A stretch of DNA of 10,667 bases, taken from NCBI GenBank assembly GCA_016932375.1, contig JAFGDA010000190.1, forward strand, positions 1 to 10,667, read 5' to 3'. The notes beneath the pieces were generated by a model that was not told the origin of the DNA, searched no databases, and saw only the letters and a list, made by a program, of their open reading frames with translations. The position numbers were made by a program, and so were the translations under genes. The DNA is from Actinomycetota bacterium (GTDB taxonomy: Bacteria > Actinomycetota > Humimicrobiia > Humimicrobiales > Humimicrobiaceae). Positions 1-6,854 of this stretch are shown in pieces (position 1 is the first letter of the stretch; the number at the start of each line of letters is the position of its first letter).

Positions 1-1091
1 ACCATATTCTGCTCGGCAATAAACATCTCAAAAAACCTTCCGGGAACAGCTTTTTTAAATATTTCCGAATAGGTGGAATTTGAAACTTCGGCGTCAAGTA
101 CAACCATGCTGGTATGGTCCTTAAATATATTTACAAGGGCATTTCCATAAGCTTTTCTTGTTGATATCCTATCCTTTGCCTGAGGTATTTTTACTGGTAT
201 CTTCACCCCGTGATCTTTTTCAGGAATCCCTGTTATTTCCGGTTCCTTTATTTTAGCCTTAATGTTCCTGTCAATTGGTCCAAGTTCCTCAAGGGCTGAT
301 TTTAGCCTGTCCCCTGGTATTATTGTACCATGCCATCCTTCTTTATCTTCAAGGAAACTTACACCTTTCCCTTTTATTGTATTTGCTATTATCATAAAAG
401 GTTTATTAATTGTTTTTTCCGCTTTTAAAAATGCAGCGGAAATTTCATCAATATTGTGGCCATCAATTATTTCCGTATCCCATCCGAAGGATCTCAATAT
501 TTTTTCATATGATATGGTATTCCTGCCATATATTGTTTCTCCTCTCTGGCCAAGGCGGTTTACATCCAGTATGCCTGTAAGATTGTCAATCTTATAATGA
601 GAAGCTATCTGGACAGCTTCCCATTGGGACCCCTCGGTCATCTCACTGTCACCTAAAAGGACATAGGTATTGTACGGTATTTTATCAATATATTTGGAAT
701 TCAGGGCCATTCCAAGACCTATGGAAAGCCCCTGGCCAAGGGAACCGGTTGCCGCCTCCGAATACTTGAATTCCGGGGTCGGGTGTCCTTCAAGGATGCT
801 GTCGAATCTTCTCAAAGTAAGTAGTTTGTCTTCAGGTATTGCTCCAGCTGCAGCCCATACTGCATAAAGTAGCGGTGCTGCATGACCTTTTGAAAATATA
901 AGGCGGTGATTTCCTTCGTATCCGGGATCATTTATCCTGAACCTGAAAAATCCACCGAACATAAGTGTACAAACCAGCTCAACCGAAGAAAGTGATGAAC
1001 TTGGATGTCCGGATCCGGCCTTTGTAGTGGAAGTAAGTATATGGTACCGTACAATCCTGCAGATTTCTTTTATTTTTTCTGTATCTATCAT
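1..1091 (-). CDS. tkt: Transketolase, single-chain type (N-terminal 363 codons; 3' end outside window)
   Basis: Transketolase moves two-carbon ketol units between sugar phosphates using thiamine diphosphate, in the non-oxidative pentose phosphate pathway in the cytosol. I translated the minus strand by hand and found no stop or frameshift. From ATG 1091: GSGHPSS (residues 26-32), SKGHAAP near 73, ATGSLGQGLS near 112, the ThDP/Mg motif GDS (147-149) with its partner Asn178 in DVNRLGQ, then the start of the pyrimidine-binding domain (STRKAYGNAL) and IAEQNMV with the catalytic Glu360 at the window edge. The DVNRLGQ and TRKAYG...SEIFKK stretches resemble animal transketolase more than E. coli TktA. 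The classical GDG is GDS here. An in-frame ATG at 1100 is possible, but only 1091 has a usable ribosome binding site (GGGATGG, 5 nt away). The gene lies 42 bp downstream of the transglutaminase lipoprotein gene. It is truncated by the window edge and not evidently broken. Confidence 0.93.
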   Translation of the reverse strand, partial: MIDTEKIKEICRIVRYHILTSTTKAGSGHPSSSLSSVELVCTLMFGGFFRFRINDPGYEGNHRLIFSKGHAAPLLYAVWAAAGAIPEDKLLTLRRFDSILEGHPTPEFKYSEAATGSLGQGLSIGLGMALNSKYIDKIPYNTYVLLGDSEMTEGSQWEAVQIASHYKIDNLTGILDVNRLGQRGETIYGRNTISYEKILRSFGWDTEIIDGHNIDEISAAFLKAEKTINKPFMIIANTIKGKGVSFLEDKEGWHGTIIPGDRLKSALEELGPIDRNIKAKIKEPEITGIPEKDHGVKIPVKIPQAKDRISTRKAYGNALVNIFKDHTSMVVLDAEVSNSTYSEIFKKAVPGRFFEMFIAEQNM

Positions 1092-1133
1092 TTTTACCAT
1101 CCCAATTAATTTTTAAAATATATTTAAAATATT

Positions 1134-3641
1134 TCAATCTTTCATTACATCAATTACCTCGAGGCCGTTTATCCTGAATTTAAAACTCTGTTCTATGTCA
1201 GGAAAATCATCACCCTCCCATTCGAATTTAAAACCGTCATAATAATAACTTGTCCAGTCCATCGTCCTATTTTCATAAAGGTAACCTGGCCCTTTTTCGG
1301 TAATGATGTTCATAAAATAATTGCCTGACCAGAATTTTTCTTCGGCGGTTATATCGACTGGAACCCAACCGTACCCGGGAAATTTTATTTCAACCCATGC
1401 ATGTCCCTGTTCAATTTCCTGGTTTTTTTCATAAAGGGTTGTGTAAGTTGGAACTCCAGCAGCCAGTCTTGAAGGGATACCTGCCGACCTCAGGAGTGCT
1501 GTGTAAAGTATGGCATAATCTGCACATACCCCGCTCCCCCGCTCAAGTATTTCCGAAGCATAATAAAAAGGATATGAATCGTCCTGCGCCCTTTCATAAT
1601 CATATGAAAGTTTTTTTATCACAAAGTTATAGAGATTTTCGGCAATAACAAGCGGATTTTCACCGTTTCCAGCAACCGACCCTGCGGCCTGGCTTATTAA
1701 AGTATTCCCCGAATCAATAAAAAGATCCCCGGAAGTGTATCTTATATAATCTTCAGCTTCCTTATCATAGTTTATACTGGTTTTTAGGGGGAGGTAATCA
1801 AATTCGCTAACTGTGATATCTATAACTGAAACTGCTGATATCTTTTCGCCCGGAGAAAGGGTTTCTTCAAATACAAAATTAATTAATTTGTTCCAGTTGT
1901 TATCGAAGACTTCCTGTATGCCGGAAATATTTGTATCAATATCATTCACGGCCTGGTAAGGATGGTATGATTGGGGTACCCTCATATGGCACTCAATATC
2001 CGTAAGGTCCACAGGCCCCCTGTTTTCAAGTATATACTCGATTTCAAGTATAAAATCATGTTCAACTATTTTTGAAACAGGATAATTGGATTCAGCAATG
2101 CTTACAGTTGCTTTAGCCGAACTTTCAGTTTCACCATCAGATACAACAAGCTCAATATCGTTTATCCCGGATTTTTCAAATAAATAGCAGGCTGATTCTT
2201 CAACGGAAAATAATTCTCCCTCCATTAACCATCTGTATGTCAATTTTTTCCCTTCAGGATCAAAGGAACCAGCTGAAGAAAAATATACAGGATTTCCTGC
2301 CTGGTAATACATATTTATACGGTCACCGGATATTTCCATTGATGCCACTGGTATATAGTTACCTGTTTCCTCATCGATTATCATTGAAGGCTTTAGATTT
2401 GTGTCTTCATCCGACAAACTTATTATTTCAAGCCCATCAAATCCATCAACAAGGTATCCGTAATTTCCAAGCAGGCTGATGTCATAAGATTTCCCGCCGG
2501 TACTATACCTGTCGTAAATAAAAGGGGATTCTTTTTTTGATACATCAACTGCGTATAAACCACCGCCAAGAGTGGATACGAATACATAATCATCAATAAA
2601 GTCTATTTCCCATGCCCCGCCTGGAAGCTCAACATTCCTATGGAGGGAAATGTTACCTGTGTTGGATATATCATATATTGATAAAAAGCTTTCTACATAA
2701 CCGTCTTCTTCACTTAGCTGGTGACTTGTTATATAGATATAATCTCCTTCAGCATAAATAGCCCATGATTGAGGCGGCGTTTCAATTCTTTTCCTAATTT
2801 CAGGATTAATACTATCGTTTACATCCACTACAAGAAGCATGCTCTGACCGGTATAATCTTCCTTATCACTGTCATAATAATTCAAATTTATAAATGCGTT
2901 CCCTTCTTTTACAAATATACCGGAAGGTATGCCATCAAAGGTTACGCTACCGGTAAGCCAGGGCCTTCTCTTTACGCTGATATCTACTATTTCCATTGAG
3001 CTGTCTTCAAAATCCTCACCGTAAGTATGGGTATTCAAATATGCAAAATCCCCATCAATATAAAATCCGGATACAAACTTTTTTTCACCGTTAGAGGTGT
3101 TATATTCCCCCACTACCCCTGGTTCGCCTTTGTCGCCTATGTAGACAATCCTGAAGCCACATTTTGTATAATAATCACCATCATCGATTATTTGCTGGGT
3201 GTAAGAGATGTAAGCATATTCATCTCTCACTATAACAATATCCGAGGAATCGAGGTCAGTACATTCTCCAACAATAACCGGGTTTTTTTTATCATAAATA
3301 TCAATCACATACAATATGCCAAGGTCATTTGTAAGATAAGCATAATTCCCTGAAATGTTTACATCAATTGCCTGTCCCGGAACCCTTATATTCCCGGCTC
3401 TTTCGAAATAAACGTTTCCGCTGAACACCCCGTTATTAGTACCTTCATGTTCCCGGATTTCTTCTTCTGTTTTTCCGGGTTCTTCAATAATCTTTCCGCT
3501 ACTGTCACTAAAATCCTCTACGTTTTTTGCCGTAAAAGGGTTAAGGCGACACCCCCATGATAAAAGAAATGAAAGTATTATTAACGCTACCGTTAACCTT
3601 ATAAAAAGTTTTACTAAAATTATTTCTTTTCCAGGGCACAT
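1134..3641 (-). CDS. Exported LVIVD beta-propeller / PKD / transglutaminase-like lipoprotein
   Basis: An 835-residue secreted protein of unknown exact role. Residues 11-30 form a basic-hydrophobic signal ending LLSWG-Cys31, a loose lipobox (Ser at -3 and Trp at -2 are atypical), followed by an acidic linker. Residues about 85-415 hold seven repeats of the LVIVD kind, each with a pattern like 'GNYAYL...LYVIDI..KKNPVIVG', which predicts a seven-bladed beta-propeller. Residues about 440-515 look like a PKD domain (SSAGSFDPEG, TYRW, VVSDGE). Residues about 516-640 are a beta-rich linker domain. Residues about 645-775 are a transglutaminase core with triad Cys706 (GSGVC), His747 (GHAWVE) and Asp763 (PVDIT). 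In bacteria this fold is often a protease or amidase rather than a cross-linking enzyme. ATG 3641 has AGAAGGAAG 5 nt upstream, and an in-frame stop lies just before it. Domain calls are strong; substrate and lipidation are inferred. Confidence 0.9.
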   Translation of the reverse strand: MCPGKEIILVKLFIRLTVALIILSFLLSWGCRLNPFTAKNVEDFSDSSGKIIEEPGKTEEEIREHEGTNNGVFSGNVYFERAGNIRVPGQAIDVNISGNYAYLTNDLGILYVIDIYDKKNPVIVGECTDLDSSDIVIVRDEYAYISYTQQIIDDGDYYTKCGFRIVYIGDKGEPGVVGEYNTSNGEKKFVSGFYIDGDFAYLNTHTYGEDFEDSSMEIVDISVKRRPWLTGSVTFDGIPSGIFVKEGNAFINLNYYDSDKEDYTGQSMLLVVDVNDSINPEIRKRIETPPQSWAIYAEGDYIYITSHQLSEEDGYVESFLSIYDISNTGNISLHRNVELPGGAWEIDFIDDYVFVSTLGGGLYAVDVSKKESPFIYDRYSTGGKSYDISLLGNYGYLVDGFDGLEIISLSDEDTNLKPSMIIDEETGNYIPVASMEISGDRINMYYQAGNPVYFSSAGSFDPEGKKLTYRWLMEGELFSVEESACYLFEKSGINDIELVVSDGETESSAKATVSIAESNYPVSKIVEHDFILEIEYILENRGPVDLTDIECHMRVPQSYHPYQAVNDIDTNISGIQEVFDNNWNKLINFVFEETLSPGEKISAVSVIDITVSEFDYLPLKTSINYDKEAEDYIRYTSGDLFIDSGNTLISQAAGSVAGNGENPLVIAENLYNFVIKKLSYDYERAQDDSYPFYYASEILERGSGVCADYAILYTALLRSAGIPSRLAAGVPTYTTLYEKNQEIEQGHAWVEIKFPGYGWVPVDITAEEKFWSGNYFMNIITEKGPGYLYENRTMDWTSYYYDGFKFEWEGDDFPDIEQSFKFRINGLEVIDVMKD

Positions 3642-3688
3642 ATAAACTTCCTTCTAAAAGAATGTTTCCTCCGGTAATTTAAAAAAAA

Positions 3689-4420
3689 TCATTTTTCCCG
3701 GGTTTTTTCTGTAAGTTTTGCTATTTCATACCGGTTAAGGACTTTATAGTTTCCTTCATTTAATTTATGAAGCGATAATCTGCCAATCCTTACTCTTTTT
3801 AAATCTTTTACCCTGTAACCGAGTTTATCAAAAACCCTTCTTATTATGCGCTTTCTTCCTTCATGTATTTCCATCAATAAAATACAATATTTTTTGCCGT
3901 TTTTTAAAACCCTTACAGATTCTGGAAGGAACACCCGGTTGTCTATAAGTATCCCTTTTTTTATCCTTGAAAGCGCTGCTTCATCAACAGGCCCGTCAAC
4001 AGTAACTTCATATGTCTTGGTGATATTATGCCCCGGGTGGGTAATAAAATATGCAAGGTTCCCGTCATTGGTAAGTATAATAAGGCCTCTTGAATCCTTA
4101 TCAAGCCTTCCTGCAGGGTAGATCCTGGCATTTTTTATATCAATAAGGTCCATTATGGTTCTTCTTTTATGTTCGTCCCTTACCGTTGAAAGATAACCTT
4201 TTGGCTTATTCAGTGCTATTACTATCCTCTCCCGGGGAATTACTGCACTTTTACCATAAAAAACCCTGTCACCCGGTATTATTTTGAAGGATGGTTCTTT
4301 TACGGTAATATCATTAACTTTTATTTTACCGGCAATTATAATTTCCTTGCATTTTCTTCTTGACCATACGCCGCAATCAGCAAGATATTTTGAAAGCCTT
4401 ACCGGGTCATTGTTCTTCAT
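3689..4420 (-). CDS. rluB: RsuA/RluB/RluE/RluF-family rRNA pseudouridine synthase
   Basis: This enzyme isomerises a uridine in rRNA to pseudouridine. The family member next to scpB is usually the 23S rRNA RluB type, but the exact target site cannot be read from sequence. The 243-residue protein has an N-terminal S4 RNA-binding domain (LSKYLADCGVWSRRKC, residues 9-24; IAGKIKVN, 29-36), then the catalytic domain: NKPKGYLST (71-79) and AGRLDKDSRGL with catalytic Asp107. The late RNA-contact motif reads EGRKRIIRR (187-195), where most relatives have EGRNRQVRR. Its ATG lies inside the end of scpB (14 bp overlap), with GAAGGA about 11 nt upstream, which suggests translational coupling. It ends 47 bp before the lipoprotein gene, with no convincing terminator between them. 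Confidence 0.9.
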   Translation of the reverse strand: MKNNDPVRLSKYLADCGVWSRRKCKEIIIAGKIKVNDITVKEPSFKIIPGDRVFYGKSAVIPRERIVIALNKPKGYLSTVRDEHKRRTIMDLIDIKNARIYPAGRLDKDSRGLIILTNDGNLAYFITHPGHNITKTYEVTVDGPVDEAALSRIKKGILIDNRVFLPESVRVLKNGKKYCILLMEIHEGRKRIIRRVFDKLGYRVKDLKRVRIGRLSLHKLNEGNYKVLNRYEIAKLTEKTREK

Positions 4421-5000
4421 TTTTCTTAAAATCCTTCAGGGGAGGTAAATCTTTTAAGCTGTCAAGTCCGAGAAGTTCAAGAAATCTTTCAGTAGTACGG
4501 TAAAGGATTGGGTTGCCTGGTTCCTTTAGCCTGCCTGCATCCTTTACAAGTCCCTTGTCTACAAGAGTCAAAACAACACTGTCAGCCCGAACCCCCCTTA
4601 TTTCGGCAATACCCGTCCTTGTTATTGGCTGGAGGTATGCTATTATGGCAAGGGTTTCGAGTGCAGCCTGTGAAATATGAACCCTTATATTGGTTTTAAC
4701 GAATTTTTGGAGAATTTCATTAAACGCAGGGTTGGAATAAAAACGGTAACCTTTGGCCACTTTTCTTAAAACAAATCCCCTGTTTTTTGAAATATACTCC
4801 TGTTCAAGCATATTAACTGCTTCCCTTATCCTGCTTGCAGGAAGTTCGAGTGTACGGGCCATATCGTCAACTTTTACAGCTTCCCCTGATATAAACAATA
4901 TACTTTCAATACAGGATTTAAGGTTCCCGGGATCATTTAGCATACCCGTGTCAATAATACCTTCCTTCCCATCCGGCTTCTTATCTTGATCTTCAATCAT
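4407..5000 (-). CDS. scpB: SMC-associated segregation and condensation protein B
   Basis: ScpB is the dimeric winged-helix (kite) subunit that binds ScpA in the SMC-ScpA-ScpB condensin, which compacts and segregates the chromosome. The 197-residue protein has the two-winged-helix layout. The first domain (about 27-105) contains CIESILFISGEAV. The second (about 108-175) holds the family hallmark: SQAALETLAIIAYLQPITR, then IRGVRADSV and a GRLKEPGNPILYRTT wing. A short charged tail follows. Residues 1-26 are a poorly conserved acidic extension. The gene starts 16 bp after scpA with only a weak AAGAG site 4 nt from the ATG, so it probably depends on translation of scpA. It overlaps rluB by 14 bp. 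SMC itself is not in the window. Confidence 0.95.
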   Translation of the reverse strand: MIEDQDKKPDGKEGIIDTGMLNDPGNLKSCIESILFISGEAVKVDDMARTLELPASRIREAVNMLEQEYISKNRGFVLRKVAKGYRFYSNPAFNEILQKFVKTNIRVHISQAALETLAIIAYLQPITRTGIAEIRGVRADSVVLTLVDKGLVKDAGRLKEPGNPILYRTTERFLELLGLDSLKDLPPLKDFKKNEEQ

Positions 5001-5016
5001 GTTACTCTTTTTTAAT

Positions 5017-5769
5017 TCAGGTCTTTTTTATAATTATATTTCCAAAATTCTCAAACTGGATGATTTCAATTTCTTCATTTTTATAAAGTTCGAGTATCGA
5101 AAGAAAACTTACTATCCTGTCGATTATTTTATCATAGACTGATGAAATTTCCCTGAAAGTAAGCTTTTCATTTTTTTTAAGGAGCATTTTTATGCGTTTC
5201 ATTTCATCAAAAATACTTATTACATTAATATGTTTATAGGCGTATGCGATGCCTGCATCCCTGTTATTTTTAAAAAAAAGCAAAGCAGCTGTTTCTGCAA
5301 GGGTTCCTGGTTTAATATCCTTTAAAAAATCGGGAATAATTGCAAGAAACTGTTCCTCAAGGGGAGCTTCCCTTAAAAAATACATTGATTCCTTTTCGGC
5401 AAGAACATTTAAATGGCCAGCTATTTTTTTATATATCCTGTATTCTTCTTCCCTTCTTTTTAATATGTTTATTTCAAGTTCGCCTTCCTGCCCGGTATCC
5501 CCCTGCCTGGAAGGTATTAAAGAACCTGATTTTATTTCAAGAAGGATTGCAGCGGTATAAATAAACCCTGATAATGTATCAATAGCTACTTCTGTATGGC
5601 TTTTTAAAAATTTTACAAACCCTCCAATGATATAATTCAGGGATATATCATAAATATCTATCTTTTTTTTCCGGACCAGTTCGACCAGCAGGCTTACAGG
5701 ACCACTGAACCTGTCTTCATACTCAATAAAAAAAGAGCCTTTTCCGGTCGTTTTTCCTGATTCAGTCAA
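5017..5769 (-). CDS. scpA: SMC-associated segregation and condensation protein A (kleisin)
   Basis: ScpA is the kleisin that bridges the SMC heads and recruits ScpB. The 250-residue length is normal. The N-terminal kleisin motif is clear: FSGPVSLLVELVRKKKIDIY (21-40), followed by DIS. The second conserved helix is AAILLEIKSGSLIP (73-86). The middle is charged and helical, and residues about 200-247 form the C-terminal winged helix that contacts SMC (SFLSILELYKN). The best start is TTG at 5769: it has AAGGA 9 nt upstream and overlaps the trpS stop by 8 bp in TTGACTGA. No ATG lies early enough to keep the kleisin motif. This layout suggests that ribosomes finishing trpS reinitiate on scpA. Family assignment is near certain; the TTG start is likely. 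Confidence 0.95.
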   Translation of the reverse strand: MTESGKTTGKGSFFIEYEDRFSGPVSLLVELVRKKKIDIYDISLNYIIGGFVKFLKSHTEVAIDTLSGFIYTAAILLEIKSGSLIPSRQGDTGQEGELEINILKRREEEYRIYKKIAGHLNVLAEKESMYFLREAPLEEQFLAIIPDFLKDIKPGTLAETAALLFFKNNRDAGIAYAYKHINVISIFDEMKRIKMLLKKNEKLTFREISSVYDKIIDRIVSFLSILELYKNEEIEIIQFENFGNIIIKKT

Positions 5770-6742
5770 TTCCCATTTTCCTTCTGACTTCCGATATGGT
5801 CCCTGCTGCTATTTCGCCAACATACTTTTTCCCCTGTTCAAGGATCCCATATACATAATCCAGGTCCTTTTTAATTTTATTTCTTCTTTCCTGGAAACCT
5901 TCCAGTGAGTGATATATTATTTCAGCAAGTTCATCCTTGCAGGCGGTGCAGCCTATACTGGCATTACGGCATCGCTTGCCTGCCTCTTCGAGATCATCCT
6001 GCCTGTACATCCTGTAATAAGAAAAAACATTGCATATTTCAGGCCGTCCGGGATCACTTAGTTTTATCCTCTGTGGATCAGTTATCATCATCCGGACTTT
6101 TTTCTTTATTGTACCAGCATCGTCTGAAAGGAATATGGCATTGCCATAACTTTTAGACATTTTCCTGCCATCTGTACCAAGCACCCTCGTGGACTCCGAT
6201 AAAAGTTCTACTGGTTCAGTAAAATATTTTCCATAAAGGCTGTTAAACCTCCGGGCAATTTCCCTTGTTATTTCAAGGTGGGGGAGCTGGTCTTCTCCAA
6301 CAGGAATTATGTCTGCATTTACTATAAGGATATCTGCGGCCATCAATACGGGATAAGAGAGAAAACCCAATGTCGAGAGGTCCTTTGATTTAAGTTCCTT
6401 CTTCTGTTCCTTATAAGTTGGGCAGCGTTCAAGCCAGGACAGGGGTGTTATCATGGAAAGATAAAGTGTAAGTTCTGGTATCTCATGAATATCGGATTGC
6501 CTGTAAAGATGTGTCATGGAAGGGTCTATCCCGAGAGATAGCAGGTCGATCAGGCATTCTATCAAATTACCCCTGATATTTTCAGGATTCTGGTATTCGG
6601 TTGAAAGGGCATGCCAGTCAACCAGGAAAAAGAAATTTTCATATTTTTCCTGGTTTTCTATCATGTTTTTTATATTGCCATGAAGGTGTCCGAGATGCAG
6701 TTTTCCAGTAGGCCTGAAGCCGGTTAGCATTCTTTTTTTCAT
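5762..6742 (-). CDS. trpS: Tryptophanyl-tRNA synthetase, predicted iron-sulfur type
   Basis: TrpRS is a class I synthetase that activates tryptophan with ATP and loads it on tRNA-Trp. At 326 residues it has normal bacterial length. The HIGH-type motif is HLGH (16-19) in PTGKLHLGHLHGN, and KMSKS is at 194-198. The tryptophan/dimer region has YRQSD (80-84) and GEDQ (149-152). Four cysteines, 237, 258, 265 and 268, give C-X20-C-X6-C-X2-C in the C-terminal anticodon-binding region. This is close to the C-X22-C-X6-C-X2-C that binds a [4Fe-4S] cluster in Thermotoga maritima TrpRS, so a cluster is likely here too. ATG 6742 has a strong AAGGAG 10 nt upstream. The 112 bp gap before it holds a possible promoter and a hairpin, making trpS the likely first gene of a trpS-scpA-scpB-rluB unit. 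Confidence 0.96.
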   Translation of the reverse strand: MKKRMLTGFRPTGKLHLGHLHGNIKNMIENQEKYENFFFLVDWHALSTEYQNPENIRGNLIECLIDLLSLGIDPSMTHLYRQSDIHEIPELTLYLSMITPLSWLERCPTYKEQKKELKSKDLSTLGFLSYPVLMAADILIVNADIIPVGEDQLPHLEITREIARRFNSLYGKYFTEPVELLSESTRVLGTDGRKMSKSYGNAIFLSDDAGTIKKKVRMMITDPQRIKLSDPGRPEICNVFSYYRMYRQDDLEEAGKRCRNASIGCTACKDELAEIIYHSLEGFQERRNKIKKDLDYVYGILEQGKKYVGEIAAGTISEVRRKMGID

Positions 6743-6752
6743 TAATAATTAT

Positions 6753-6758
6753 CTCCTT
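6753..6758 (-). promoter_or_regulatory. Strong ribosome binding site of trpS
   Basis: AAGGAG lies 10 nt before the trpS ATG. It is one of the best Shine-Dalgarno matches in the window. It begins 8 nt after the 3' arm of the inverted repeat at 6767-6797, close enough that folding of that hairpin could affect ribosome access. Confidence 0.7.
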
Positions 6759-6766
6759 TTTTATAA

Positions 6767-6797
6767 TATGGTTTAGCTTACAATTACCTGAACCATA
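6767..6797 (-). promoter_or_regulatory. Imperfect inverted repeat (possible RNA hairpin) in the trpS leader
   Basis: Arms 6767-6776 and 6788-6797 are complementary at 9 of 10 positions, with 7 perfect outer pairs (TATGGTT/AACCATA), one mismatch and 2 inner pairs around an 11 nt loop. In the minus-strand transcript the hairpin would sit just before the trpS ribosome binding site. No U-run follows, so it is not a rho-independent terminator. It could be a translation-control hairpin or an operator for a dimeric regulator. Being AT-biased, a chance origin is possible. Confidence 0.4.
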
Positions 6798-6817
6798 CAA
6801 TAATATTTTCCGTTATG

Positions 6818-6845
6818 ATTTTACAGTAAACATCCATATTACCAA
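6818..6845 (-). promoter_or_regulatory. Candidate sigma-70 promoter for the trpS-scpA-scpB-rluB unit
   Basis: On the minus strand TTGGTA (6845-6840, 4 of 6 matches to the -35 box) is followed after 16 bp by TAAAAT (6823-6818, 5 of 6 matches to the -10 box). Transcription would begin near 6811, giving a leader of about 70 nt that includes the inverted repeat. AT-rich gaps produce such matches by chance, so this is tentative. Confidence 0.35.
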
Positions 6846-6854
6846 AATATTAGT

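Noticed and set aside
262..867. Open plus-strand frames at 262-597 and 670-867
   Set aside because: They are antisense to an uninterrupted transketolase frame that shows all expected motifs; neither has a ribosome binding site or recognisable domain.
3027..3353. Open plus-strand frame of 108 codons
   Set aside because: It is antisense to the LVIVD propeller region and has no family resemblance.
3673..3700. Rho-independent terminator after the RluB-family gene
   Set aside because: There is a T-run, but the only upstream pairing is a 3 bp CCCGGG self-complement and an A/T stem, too weak for a terminator.
6743..6854. T-box riboswitch upstream of trpS
   Set aside because: The leader is far shorter than a T-box, and I see neither a T-box anti-terminator bulge sequence nor a terminator hairpin with a U-run.
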